Shown: positions 17,181-25,816 of the stretch, piece after piece
Position numbering within the stretch: position 1 is the stretch's first letter
Layout: each line of letters opens with the position of its first letter
Assembly: GCA_003142295.1 (NCBI GenBank)
Contig: PLLV01000234.1
Span: 1 to 32,520 of the forward strand
Direction: 5' to 3'
Length of the DNA: 32,520 nt
Source of the DNA: Syntrophaceae bacterium
Lineage (GTDB): Bacteria; Desulfobacterota; Syntrophia; Syntrophales; UBA2185
Position numbers and translations under genes: made by a program
Notes under the pieces: generated by a model
Databases searched by the model: none
The model's input: only the letters and a program-made list of their open reading frames with translations
Told to the model about the DNA's origin: nothing

Positions 17181-18398
17181 TCATCTCTTATCTAAATCGA
17201 ATGCATCATGCAGGGCTGAGACGGCAAGTTCTGTGTATTTCTCCTGTATGACGCATGAAATCTTGATCTCAGAAGTACTTATCATCAGTATATTCACTCC
17301 CTCCTTGGCTAAGGATGAGAACATCTTTGCGGCGACACCCGAGTGACTGATCATCCCCACACCGATGATGGATATCTTGGAAACGTCAGCATCTATCTCT
17401 ACTCTGTCCGCACCTATTTCTTTTGCTACTTCTTTAACTAATTCGTGCGCCTTTCTTATTTCCTTACGCGAGACAGTGAATGTTAAATCTGTGTAACCCT
17501 CGAGGCTGGCGTTCTGTATAATCATATCGACCATGATATTATGGTGCGCAAGCGGGGTAAACAGTCGAGCTGCAATACCGGGCCTGTCGGGAACGCGAAC
17601 CACTGTAATCTTTGCTTGATCACGGTCATAAGTTACCCCACACACTACTTCCCTTTCCATCTCCACATCCTCCTTCGTCACCAGTGTGCCTCCTTCATCC
17701 GTAAATGATGACCTCACGTAGACTGGTACCTCGTATTTTTTTGCGAGTTCGACTGAACGGGGTTGAAGGACCTTAGCCCCTGCCCTTGCCATCTCAAGCA
17801 TCTCATCGTAGGAGATCCTGCTCAACCTCTTTGCCTTTCTACAAATGTTGGGATCCGCAGTATAAACACCGTCAACATCCGTGTAAATTTCGCATGCGTC
17901 CGCTTTCAGTGCCGCTGCCAAGGCAACAGCACTCGTATCTGAACCGCCTCTCCCTAGGGTTGTAATGTTGCCATCCTTATCTACCCCTTGAAAGCCAGCC
18001 ACAACAACAATAGTTCCCTTCTTCAGCTCCTTGCATATCTTCTTCGTATCGATATGGAAGATTCTTGCCCTCGAATAGGATCTGTCGGTGACAATTTTTA
18101 CCTGATACCCCAGTAAAGATTTGGCACGGAAGCCCATTCTGTTTAGAATTATGGAGAGAAGAGTTACCGTCAACTGCTCCCCTGTGGAGATAAGGGCATC
18201 ATACTCCCTTCCATCGGGCTCGTCAGCGGCCTTGTGAGCCAGTTGTATGAGTCTATCCGTTTCACCAGCCATGGCTGAAAGTACTACAATAATATCATTC
18301 CCTGCTTCTTTCGATTTCAATACACGCCTGGCCACATCCTCCATCTTGTCAATATCTGCAACTGAAGTGCCTCCGTATTTTTGCACAACAAGGGCCAT
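17181..18398 (-). CDS. lysC: Aspartate kinase
   Basis: Aspartokinase phosphorylates aspartate, the first step toward lysine, threonine, methionine and diaminopimelate. The 405-residue protein has the kinase domain (about 1-245) with [31 protein letters not shown] and [14 protein letters not shown], followed by two ACT domains (about 260-330 and 340-405) for allosteric control. This is the single-function class found in many Deltaproteobacteria. ATG 18398 follows GGAGG at ten bases and starts 3 bp after the tsaE stop. Confidence 0.97.
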   Translation of the reverse strand: MALVVQKYGGTSVADIDKMEDVARRVLKSKEAGNDIIVVLSAMAGETDRLIQLAHKAADEPDGREYDALISTGEQLTVTLLSIILNRMGFRAKSLLGYQVKIVTDRSYSRARIFHIDTKKICKELKKGTIVVVAGFQGVDKDGNITTLGRGGSDTSAVALAAALKADACEIYTDVDGVYTADPNICRKAKRLSRISYDEMLEMARAGAKVLQPRSVELAKKYEVPVYVRSSFTDEGGTLVTKEDVEMEREVVCGVTYDRDQAKITVVRVPDRPGIAARLFTPLAHHNIMVDMIIQNASLEGYTDLTFTVSRKEIRKAHELVKEVAKEIGADRVEIDADVSKISIIGVGMISHSGVAAKMFSSLAKEGVNILMISTSEIKISCVIQEKYTELAVSALHDAFDLDKR

Positions 18399-18401
18399 CC
18401 C

Positions 18402-18998
18402 CTAAAAACCTCCATTCCCCAATTCTTCCGAAATTATGGCTATTTTCTTCTCTTGCCCAGAAATGATTATGTTTCGCTCATTTTCATCAGCGTAGTTTAT
18501 CGAGACAAACAAGGTGTCATCGGGCAGAATACCGCTCACTTTATCAGCCCATTCAATAACACTGACGCCTTGTCCGAAAAGATACTCCTCATATCCCATG
18601 TCATCCATCTCTGAGGCTCGCGACAATCGATATAGGTCAAAATGATACAGCATCATTCTTCCCTGGTACTCATTTATCAAGGTGAACGATGGACTTGTTA
18701 TTTGATACTCATCCGGCACGTCAAGACCTCTGGCGATGCCCTGAGTGAGGCAGGTTTTTCCCGTGCCTAAATCGCCAACAAGGGCAACTACATCCCTCTC
18801 AGTGAGATTCCTTCCAATGATCTTGCCTATAAAAAAAGTTTCTTCGGGATTCCTGGATGTAACCATCAGCTTGGCGGTATGCCCGTTCATGGTACTTTCG
18901 AAACTTGAAAGAATTGTCTTTTTGGAGCTTGATCCCATCCCTAATCCCACCCTGTCATAGGCAAGTCGTTTCCCGGCAAATCCCCGCCGCTGCATCAT
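18402..18998 (-). CDS. tsaE: tRNA threonylcarbamoyladenosine biosynthesis ATPase TsaE
   Basis: TsaE is the ATPase that works with TsaB and TsaD to make t6A37 in ANN-decoding tRNAs. The P-loop is GDLGTGKT (residues 75-82), with the downstream ITSPSFTLINEY and FDLYRL motifs of the family. The conserved domain would begin at Met37 (18890), which gives about 162 residues and puts the P-loop at 39-46, as in known proteins. The 36 residues before it match nothing I know. I report the outer ATG because it sits 3 bp after the acpS stop and the AAGG there can serve ATG 18998 or 18995. Related genomes often have nnrE here, so the extra residues may be a scar of its loss. It is immediately followed by lysC. 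Confidence 0.92.
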   Translation of the reverse strand: MMQRRGFAGKRLAYDRVGLGMGSSSKKTILSSFESTMNGHTAKLMVTSRNPEETFFIGKIIGRNLTERDVVALVGDLGTGKTCLTQGIARGLDVPDEYQITSPSFTLINEYQGRMMLYHFDLYRLSRASEMDDMGYEEYLFGQGVSVIEWADKVSGILPDDTLFVSINYADENERNIIISGQEKKIAIISEELGNGGF

Positions 18999-19001
18999 CC
19001 C

Positions 19002-19379
19002 TTACCTTTCAAGAACAACAATTGCGTGTGCATGTTCCCTCGTGTGCGTCATACTCACGTGGATCGCCTTCACACCGAGATTATCAAGGATACTAACTAC
19101 TTTCTCATTCATTTTCAGTACCGGACTTCCCAGTGCATTGTTGCTCACTTCAATTTCTCTTAACTTAACCCCCATGCCCAGTCCGATACCAAGGGATTTC
19201 AGAAAAGATTCCTTTGCTGCAAATCTTGCTGCAAAATGAATGGCTGGAAATGCCTTATTTTTACAATATTCGATTTCGTCATGTGCATAAACCCTGTCTA
19301 GAAAGCGGTCTCCCCATTTTTTCAGAATTCTTTCAATCCTCGAAACTTCCACAAAATCTGTTCCTATTCCATGAATCAT
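19002..19379 (-). CDS. acpS: Holo-[acyl-carrier-protein] synthase
   Basis: AcpS moves 4'-phosphopantetheine from CoA to apo-acyl carrier protein. The 125-residue protein shows the start GIGTDFVEVSRI with Asp8 and the FAAKESFLK motif with Glu57, which bind magnesium, plus the C-terminal HVSMTHTREHAHA. ATG 19379 is the only sensible start. It lies 44 bp after folP and 3 bp before tsaE. The panB gene nearby at 25817 supplies the same cofactor pathway upstream. Confidence 0.96.
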   Translation of the reverse strand: MIHGIGTDFVEVSRIERILKKWGDRFLDRVYAHDEIEYCKNKAFPAIHFAARFAAKESFLKSLGIGLGMGVKLREIEVSNNALGSPVLKMNEKVVSILDNLGVKAIHVSMTHTREHAHAIVVLER

Positions 19380-19423
19380 CTTCAGACACTTATCCGGTAT
19401 ACTTGTAATTTTAAGTTCCCACT

Positions 19424-20635
19424 TTATGCCCTGAGAATCGCATCGGCCATGGCAGCCACCTTTTTCATGGCCTGCACGTCATGCACCCGCACTACATTTG
19501 TCCCATTCATGATGGCAGCTGTCACTGCAGCGGCAGTTCCCTCTATGCGCTCCGTTGGTCCGCCGCCAGTTATTTTGCCTATGAAGGCTTTCCTGGAAGG
19601 CCCCGTCACAATGGGTCTTCCCAGGACCTTGAACTCTGATAGATATTTTAGCAGCCTCATTGAGTCTTCCGCAGTCTTTCCGAAACCTATGCCAGGATCG
19701 ATCATGATATTTTCCGGGGATATTCCGGCAACCTCGGCCTCTTCCATCTTGCCTTCGAGAAACTCAATAATGTCTCCTCTGAGAGATCTATACGACAAAT
19801 CTCCTTTTTGCATGTCTTTGGGGGTCCCACGCATGTGCATCAGGATAATTGCAGCACCTGTATCAGCGACTGCATTCGCCATCTGGCGATCAAAGGTCAT
19901 GGCACTTATGTCGTTGACAATATCTGCGCCGTTTTCCACAGCCCTTCTGGCAACCGAAGCCTTTGTCGTGTCAATTGAAATCGGAATCTTGATGCACCTC
20001 TCCAACCCCTTTATGACAGGAATTACCCTTGCAATCTCTTCCTCAAGAGTAACCGGTCCTGCACCCGGCTGCGAAGATTCTCCTCCAATATCTATAATGT
20101 CTGCACCCTCATCCATCATTTTCAAACCATATTCGACTGCATCGTCCGTGTCTTTGAAAAGGCCGCCGTCAGAGAATGAGTCGGGAGTTACGTTAAGTAT
20201 TCCCATGATCTCTGTCTTCTCTCCCAAGACAATTTCCCTTCTGCATGTCTTGAGGATAAAAAGATCTTTCGAAACATTCGCAAGGAGTTCTTTGATCGCC
20301 TTTGATATGATGCTTAATCCTAACGGTTGAATTGAAATCTTATCGGATAAACGCTGTATCTGCTTTGCCGTACCCATAATAACGCAGTCCGTTTCCGTGA
20401 CGCTGCATGATACTGCAGCGCGTGAAACGGCGGCATCACCGCCGACGGAGAGCATCTCTTGTTTTATAATATTCGCTATGTTACATTTGATACCTTCAAG
20501 TAATATATTAAGATGAACCATCTTGGGCAGCATTGCCTCAATGCCGTAGGGATCGCAATCGATCTTTCTCAAGACCTCAAGAGCCTCATGTGACGACCTT
20601 AAATGGAGACATCTGGGACGCATTTTATCTGTCAT
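19424..20635 (-). CDS. folP: Dihydropteroate synthase with N-terminal extension
   Basis: DHPS joins p-aminobenzoate to the pterin diphosphate in folate synthesis and is the sulfonamide target. The TIM-barrel domain occupies about residues 140-403, with MGILNVTPDSFSDGG, DIGGESSQPG, SIDTTKA, DPGIGFGKT and GPSRKAFIG. The first 135 residues form an extra domain of unknown function that I recall in other deltaproteobacterial and methanogen DHPS proteins; it shows no motif I can assign. ATG 20635 is the start. It lies 40 bp after ftsH, as in many bacteria, but the usual next genes cdaA, ybbR and glmM are not here. Confidence 0.94.
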   Translation of the reverse strand: MTDKMRPRCLHLRSSHEALEVLRKIDCDPYGIEAMLPKMVHLNILLEGIKCNIANIIKQEMLSVGGDAAVSRAAVSCSVTETDCVIMGTAKQIQRLSDKISIQPLGLSIISKAIKELLANVSKDLFILKTCRREIVLGEKTEIMGILNVTPDSFSDGGLFKDTDDAVEYGLKMMDEGADIIDIGGESSQPGAGPVTLEEEIARVIPVIKGLERCIKIPISIDTTKASVARRAVENGADIVNDISAMTFDRQMANAVADTGAAIILMHMRGTPKDMQKGDLSYRSLRGDIIEFLEGKMEEAEVAGISPENIMIDPGIGFGKTAEDSMRLLKYLSEFKVLGRPIVTGPSRKAFIGKITGGGPTERIEGTAAAVTAAIMNGTNVVRVHDVQAMKKVAAMADAILRA

Positions 20636-20674
20636 TGTATAAGAAATACAGAGAACGCGGCTTCAATAGTTAAT

Positions 20675-22507
20675 CTAATGTTCTCTTGGTATAGTATTCC
20701 CGCTTCCATCCACATCCTCCCTGTTCATTTGTATGATCTCGTCGAGTTCCGCAGTGTTCAATACCTCCTTTTCCAGAAGCCCAGATGCAATCCTGTTTAG
20801 TATATCGATGTGATCTGATAACAGTTTCTTTGCCTTTTCATAACTATCCGATACCAAGCGTGTTACTTCCTTATCAATCTTTTGGGCTGTATCTTCGCTG
20901 TAGTCTTTGTGCACGGCAAATTCACGACCGAGAAATATCTGTTCTTCTTTCTTCCCGTAGCTCAGCGGCCCCATTTCGTCGCTCATGCCCCATTCGCACA
21001 CCATTTTCCTTGCAAGGTTCGTGGCCCTCTCAATATCGTTTCCAGAACCAGTGGTAAATTCATTTAATATCAGCTCTTCCGCTGCCCTGCCCCCTAATAG
21101 AATAGTAATGTTGTTCAAGAGATACTGTTTTGGATAAGTATGTTTTTCGTCAACGGGCAATTGTTGTGTAAGACCCAGAGCCATGCCCCTGGGAATTATT
21201 GTAACTTTATGGATAGGATCACTTCCCGGCAATAATCTCGCCACCAAGGCATGACCTGATTCATGGTAGGCCGTGTTCTTCCTCTCCTCAATGCTTATCA
21301 CCATGCTTTTTCTTTCCGCACCCATCATGACCTTGTCTTTGGCAAACTCGAAGTCGCTCATAGTCACTTTATCTTTACCGTATCTCGCAGCATAAAGAAC
21401 TGACTCGTTGACAAGATTTTCTATGTCTGCACCGGAAAACCCAGGGGTCCCTCTTGCTATAACTGCAAAATCAATGTCTTCCGCAAGCGGCGTCTTTTTG
21501 GTGTGCACTTCAAAAATCTTTTCCCTGCCTTTAACATCAGGAAGAGGAACGACTACCTGCCGGTCAAACCTGCCGGGTCTCAGGAGCGCAGGGTCAAGCA
21601 CATCAGGCCGGTTTGTCGCAGAAACGAGAATTACTCCTTCATTTGATTCAAACCCGTCCATTTCCACAAGAAGCTGATTCAAGGTTTGTTCCCTTTCATC
21701 ATGTCCTCCACCCAAACCAGCCCCTCTATGCCTTCCTACTGCGTCGATCTCATCTATAAAGATAATACATGGGGCATTCTTTTTACCCTGGTCGAAGAGA
21801 TCCCGCACACGCGAAGCTCCCACACCAACGAACATCTCGACAAAATCAGATCCGCTTATGCTGAGAAAAGGTACCTCTGCCTCGCCTGCAATTGCCCTGG
21901 CAAGTAGTGTTTTCCCCGTACCCGGCTGGCCGACGAGAAGGAGACCTTTAGGGAGTCTTCCGCCCAGCCGCGTAAACTTTTTGGGCTCCCTGAGAAACTC
22001 AATGACTTCCTCCAGTTCGGCTTTGGCCTCGTCTATACCTGCCACATCGGCAAAGGTCACTTTTTTTGATTTGTCCGTCACGAGACGGGCTTTGCTCTTG
22101 CCGAATGCCATTGCCTTGCCCCCGCCAGCCTGCATCTGGCGCATGAAAAATATCCATACGCCTACGAGCAGAAGCATGGGTACCCATGAAATCAGGACAT
22201 TCATATACCAGGGGGACTCTTCCGCTGGCTTTGATGCAATCCGTACCCCCTTTTCCTTTAGAATCTGAATCAGCCCTGCGTCTTTCGGTGCATATGTCTT
22301 AAAATTCTTCCCATCGTTGAGCTTACCCGTAATACTCTCGCCCTGTATGGTCACTTCAACGATCTGCCCCTTTTCTGCGTAGCTTACAAAATCACTATAG
22401 ATGATATTTTCCTGCGCAGTCTTCGGCTGATTGAAAAGATGGTAGAGCAGTACGAAAACCAGACTGATAAAAAGCCAGAGCGCTATGTTTTTCTGCAATG
22501 AATTCAA
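20675..22507 (-). CDS. ftsH: ATP-dependent zinc metalloprotease FtsH
   Basis: FtsH is the membrane-anchored AAA+ protease that removes misassembled membrane proteins and regulators. The 610-residue protein has two membrane helices (about 8-26 and 102-121), the periplasmic part between them, the AAA+ domain with Walker A GQPGTGKT (193-200), Walker B IIFIDEID and the SRH region, and the zinc site HESGH (415-419). Walker A has Gln where most FtsH proteins have Pro. The start is TTG 22507, five bases after GGGAGG; no other start keeps helix 1. About 96 bp separate it from tilS, and a weak promoter candidate (TTTGAA-like box overlapping the tilS stop) lies there. Confidence 0.97.
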   Translation of the reverse strand: MNSLQKNIALWLFISLVFVLLYHLFNQPKTAQENIIYSDFVSYAEKGQIVEVTIQGESITGKLNDGKNFKTYAPKDAGLIQILKEKGVRIASKPAEESPWYMNVLISWVPMLLLVGVWIFFMRQMQAGGGKAMAFGKSKARLVTDKSKKVTFADVAGIDEAKAELEEVIEFLREPKKFTRLGGRLPKGLLLVGQPGTGKTLLARAIAGEAEVPFLSISGSDFVEMFVGVGASRVRDLFDQGKKNAPCIIFIDEIDAVGRHRGAGLGGGHDEREQTLNQLLVEMDGFESNEGVILVSATNRPDVLDPALLRPGRFDRQVVVPLPDVKGREKIFEVHTKKTPLAEDIDFAVIARGTPGFSGADIENLVNESVLYAARYGKDKVTMSDFEFAKDKVMMGAERKSMVISIEERKNTAYHESGHALVARLLPGSDPIHKVTIIPRGMALGLTQQLPVDEKHTYPKQYLLNNITILLGGRAAEELILNEFTTGSGNDIERATNLARKMVCEWGMSDEMGPLSYGKKEEQIFLGREFAVHKDYSEDTAQKIDKEVTRLVSDSYEKAKKLLSDHIDILNRIASGLLEKEVLNTAELDEIIQMNREDVDGSGNTIPREH

Positions 22508-22603
22508 TATTACCTCCCTGTGGCCTCCCGCATGTGCGCGAATGACGACAAAAACCTATTTCAAAGTTCTTAATTTTACAATTACATTAACAAGGGTATT
22601 ATT

Positions 22604-24001
22604 TCAAACAAATTTTACTTTGAGTATCTGTCTTGTATTTTCCGTTATTTTAACACGTTCACTCAGTCGCAGCCCCGCAATCCAGAGCACTGCCTCCTGA
22701 TCCAGTACTAGGGGAATCTCTTTTCTATGGCGCAGCGGTATCTTTTCGTCAATTAAGACAGACTTTATCTTTTTCATTCCTTTCATGCCCAGTAGTTGTA
22801 TTCTGTCGCCCGGTCTGACAGTTCTTATAACCAGGGGAAGAGATATCCTGTCGTAGTCCATGAAAACGGCCTCTCGGGCGTTCGATCTCATATCAATCGG
22901 GTCTTCTACAAACTCAAATATCATCGTCTTTCCCAACTCCGCCATTTTCACCGGGCCCGGAGGGGTAATCTCGTAATAAAGATCATTATATCTCTTATTT
23001 AGAATTTCTTTTCCACCTTTTTCCCTCGTGGAAATGACAAGGGCATCATATTCGCGCCTCACCTCGATATTACAGGGCAGGTTCACATGAGCACCGGGGC
23101 GATCAGAACGGACCAGTCCGAGAGCGGCTTTTATGTGAGTAAGTCCAATGCCCTTACTATTTGGACTTAACCCTTCTAACAGATGTTTCATAATCCTTCT
23201 CTGAATAGCTTCATGATATTCCAAGAAGTCAGATATACAAATCCTGATCTCACTATCTGCAGGCGTCACGCCCCATGCCGACAGCACTTTATCGGTTGCC
23301 ATTTCCATATAATCGTCTTCTACACGCATGATCTCCGCCATGCTCTTCATGCTTTCTTCTAATTTAGGATTATATCTTGCCTTCAGCTCAGGTATCAATG
23401 TATGCCTTATCCTGTTTCGCAGGTAACGCTGATCGGCATTAGACGCATCCGTCACGAACGATATTCTATGGAATTCGAGGAACGAGATTATTTCACTCCT
23501 GGTCACGCCAAGAAGCGGCCTGATATACGTTGAATCTCTGGCGGGCAGCATGCCCTTCAATCCAGTCGGACCGCTTCCCCTCAAAAAATTCATCAGCACT
23601 GTCTCAGTCTGATCATTGATATGATGCCCCAACGCGATTTTCCGTGCACCATGCTTCTTGGCAACATCATTTAGAAAATCGTATCTCACTTCCCGGCTCG
23701 TATCTTCTATGCACTTACCAGATCCTTTCCTTAGCGATGCGATATCGAGAGATTTAAACTCAAATGCAATCTCCATGTCCGCGGCCATTTTACGCACGAA
23801 TCGCTCTTCGCAGGCCGCGTCTTCCCTAAGTCCATGATTAAGATGCGCCACAATTAGAGTAAGCCTGTATTCGTCGGAGAGCATCTCCAGTATTTTTAGC
23901 AGAGCAACAGAATCAGGTCCTCCGGAGACGGCCACAACAACCTTTTCTCCCTGATCGAGGAGATGATTCTTTTCTATGGCTTCCTTAATTTTTCTTATCA
24001 T
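22604..24001 (-). CDS. tilS: tRNA(Ile)-lysidine synthase
   Basis: TilS converts C34 of the CAU anticodon of tRNA-Ile2 to lysidine so that it reads AUA. The N-terminal PP-loop ATPase domain carries SGGPDS (26-31) and the family motifs HLNHGLREDA, GHHINDQTETVLMNFLRG and the NRIRHTLIPEL helix. The middle and C-terminal domains (to about 465) match the longer form, ending IAGLRLSERVKITENTR. ATG 24001 is the start. It lies 23 bp after the HAD phosphatase gene and 96 bp before ftsH, the common tilS-ftsH order. Confidence 0.95.
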   Translation of the reverse strand: MIRKIKEAIEKNHLLDQGEKVVVAVSGGPDSVALLKILEMLSDEYRLTLIVAHLNHGLREDAACEERFVRKMAADMEIAFEFKSLDIASLRKGSGKCIEDTSREVRYDFLNDVAKKHGARKIALGHHINDQTETVLMNFLRGSGPTGLKGMLPARDSTYIRPLLGVTRSEIISFLEFHRISFVTDASNADQRYLRNRIRHTLIPELKARYNPKLEESMKSMAEIMRVEDDYMEMATDKVLSAWGVTPADSEIRICISDFLEYHEAIQRRIMKHLLEGLSPNSKGIGLTHIKAALGLVRSDRPGAHVNLPCNIEVRREYDALVISTREKGGKEILNKRYNDLYYEITPPGPVKMAELGKTMIFEFVEDPIDMRSNAREAVFMDYDRISLPLVIRTVRPGDRIQLLGMKGMKKIKSVLIDEKIPLRHRKEIPLVLDQEAVLWIAGLRLSERVKITENTRQILKVKFV

Positions 24002-24024
24002 ACCTCATAAATACGGCACAGATT

Positions 24025-24669
24025 TCAATCGAATATTTTGAGCAATTCCCGGAGTCCTTCACAAGCAAAATCAGGATCAAGGGCGAGCAGGATGTCTCTA
24101 TGCGTAAGCCCGTTCAAAAGGGCGCAACTCAACACCCCGGTATTCTTTGCGAGCATTATGTCATTCACACCATCGCCTATCACCACTGTATCATTATATA
24201 CTGCGCCAACCCTTTCAATAAGAGGAATAAACAAGCGGGGATCCGGCTTTTTGTATGCTGTGCTGTCTGCCCCGATGATCTCTTCGAAGTATTTTGTTAT
24301 GCCCAGGGCGTCTGTCATCTTAAGCGTAAAATATCTGCGCTTATTCGTGATAATGACCTTTTTCTTGTCACGAAAGTGATCGAGCACTTCGATGACAGAA
24401 TCGCAAAGGGACGTCATATCGAGCATATGCCTTGCATAGTAATCGGAAAAAATATCCATTGCTTCATCGAATAGATGTTGAAACTCGTTGCCTAGGGCTC
24501 TTTCGATCATTTTGTTGACACCATCTCCCACAAAACTGAGAATTTCTTTTGGCTTCTTCACCGGTACAGCTAACGTCTCAAGGGTATAATTTACGGACGC
24601 GACGATGTCTCCTCCAGAATTGACAAGGGTTCCGTCCAAGTCGAATATCATGAGGTCAATATGTTTCAT
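24025..24669 (-). CDS. gph: HAD-family phosphatase, phosphoglycolate phosphatase-like
   Basis: The 214-residue protein has the four HAD motifs: DLDGTL with Asp10 and Asp12, the ITNK threonine, the KKPDP lysine and GDGVND. The helical cap after motif I is typical of phosphoglycolate phosphatase and pyrophosphatase PpaX. The substrate cannot be fixed from sequence. ATG 24669 follows GAGGA at nine bases. A promoter candidate on the minus strand (TTGTAA, 17 bp, TATAAG) lies near 24700-24730. It probably leads the long operon through tilS, ftsH, folP, acpS, tsaE and lysC. Confidence 0.82.
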   Translation of the reverse strand: MKHIDLMIFDLDGTLVNSGGDIVASVNYTLETLAVPVKKPKEILSFVGDGVNKMIERALGNEFQHLFDEAMDIFSDYYARHMLDMTSLCDSVIEVLDHFRDKKKVIITNKRRYFTLKMTDALGITKYFEEIIGADSTAYKKPDPRLFIPLIERVGAVYNDTVVIGDGVNDIMLAKNTGVLSCALLNGLTHRDILLALDPDFACEGLRELLKIFD

Positions 24670-24768
24670 CTTTCAGGATCCTCTAAATCCTATGAATGTT
24701 CTTATATATGACGGATCAAGCAATTACAAGATGACAAAAATTCCATCTCAGTCACAAATTTTGCTCTA

Positions 24769-24798
24769 TTGACTGCTTGAAGCGGTTTATGCTAATAA
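24769..24798 (+). promoter_or_regulatory. Sigma-70-like promoter upstream of the DUF2520-panB unit
   Basis: TTGACT (24769-24774), an 18-bp spacer and TAATAA (24793-24798) point toward 24923. Both boxes match consensus at five (-35) and four (-10) of six bases. The expected start is near 24805, leaving a leader of about 118 bases. Confidence 0.65.
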
Positions 24799-24804
24799 GC
24801 ATTT

Positions 24805-24902
24805 GTCCGCTTGGATCCGCGACGGATGGACCGAGACGGAATGGTCAAATAAGAGAATTTTTGTCTTAAGGCCGTCCGGGGTTTGTCTGGAAGGCCTTTT
24901 TT
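24805..24902 (+). ncRNA. Candidate small RNA or leader RNA ending in an intrinsic terminator
   Basis: The roughly 100-base transcript expected from the upstream promoter has a 5' hairpin ATCCG-CGA-CGGAT (24816-24828) extended across a bulge by GTCC/GGAC, a competing GACC/GGTC pairing, and an intrinsic terminator at its end. I do not recognise a known riboswitch class. It may be a free small RNA or an attenuating leader of the DUF2520-panB genes. It is inferred from sequence alone. Confidence 0.4.
24868..24902 (+). terminator. Intrinsic terminator ahead of the DUF2520 gene
   Basis: AAGGCC (24868-24873) pairs with GGCCTT (24893-24898), with an inner TCC/GGA extension past a G-A mismatch, and is followed by T residues to 24902. 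It lies only 20 bases before the ATG at 24923, so it would stop most transcripts before the gene unless it is opened. Confidence 0.7.
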
Positions 24903-24922
24903 GATTTTATAAACTTTTAATT

Positions 24923-25807
24923 ATGAATACTCAAGAAATAAGAGAGGACGCTGTTGCCATTCTGGGCCTCGGTAAGGTGGGTACGGCAGTGGGCTTTCTT
25001 CTGCGCCAGGCAGGATATAGGATAGTTGCAGTTGCAAGCAGGTCGAAGGCATCCTTAACTCAGGGCATAGTCTATACAGGGGGCAAACCGTATCTGAATT
25101 TTTCTGAGGCCGCTCTCCAGGCCAATTGTATTATTATTGCAACGTCGGACGACGCCATCGCCTATGTATGCAATAGAATATCGAGTGAAGGAGGTATAAA
25201 ACCCGGCACTAAGGTCATACATATGAGCGGCGCGGGAGGTCTTGACCTTCTTGAGTCTGCACGTGATGCCGGAGCACGTGTCGCGTGCATACACCCCCTA
25301 CAGTCCTTCGCTGATGTTGAAAGTGCTATCAGGAACATTCCCGGCAGCACATTCGGAATTACTTCGGGAGATGAAATCAGGAAATGGTCTGTTCAAATGG
25401 TCAGGGATTTGGGCGGCGTACCATTCTTCATTTCCGATGCTGACAAACCCCTTTACCATGCCGCAGCCTGTATTGCATCAAACTATTTGACGACCCTTAT
25501 CCATATGGTCGAAGAGATTTATCAATCCCTTGGCTTGAGCCGTGAGGACACCATTCGCGCCATCTGGCCCCTTGTTATGGGTACCATTGGCAATATCGAG
25601 TCAAAGGGCACGGTTCAAGCACTGACGGGACCTGTAGCACGTGGAGATGCAGGCACCATAAGAAAACATGCAGAGGCCTTGCGACAGAAGCTGCCAGACC
25701 TTTTGCAGGCGTACAGCGCACTTGGCATCTTAACTGCCGACGTTGGATTGAAGAAGAAAACTTTGTCTCCGGAAACTGCGCGGCTAATTAAAGAATTACT
25801 AAAGTGA
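24923..25807 (+). CDS. Rossmann-fold oxidoreductase-like protein with DUF2520 domain
   Basis: The 294-residue protein has an N-terminal NAD(P)-binding Rossmann domain (about 8-125) with GLGKVGTAVG and a basic VASRSKAS after the second strand, which favours NADPH. The C-terminal DUF2520 domain (about 130-260) has IHPLQSFAD, HAAACIASNYLTTL and ALTGPVARGD, a helical dimer domain resembling ketopantoate reductase and 6-phosphogluconate dehydrogenase types. panB follows after 9 bp. A ketopantoate reductase role (PanG-like) is an inference from this pairing and is not shown. ATG 24923 has no visible Shine-Dalgarno site and sits 20 bases after a terminator hairpin. Confidence 0.85.
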   Translation: MNTQEIREDAVAILGLGKVGTAVGFLLRQAGYRIVAVASRSKASLTQGIVYTGGKPYLNFSEAALQANCIIIATSDDAIAYVCNRISSEGGIKPGTKVIHMSGAGGLDLLESARDAGARVACIHPLQSFADVESAIRNIPGSTFGITSGDEIRKWSVQMVRDLGGVPFFISDADKPLYHAAACIASNYLTTLIHMVEEIYQSLGLSREDTIRAIWPLVMGTIGNIESKGTVQALTGPVARGDAGTIRKHAEALRQKLPDLLQAYSALGILTADVGLKKKTLSPETARLIKELLK

Positions 25808-25816
25808 GGTAACGAA

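Noticed and set aside
19371-20330. Plus-strand ORF of 319 codons opposite folP and acpS
   Set aside because: The residues are Ser/Ala-rich reverse-strand shadow of DHPS, whose motifs are complete on the minus strand.
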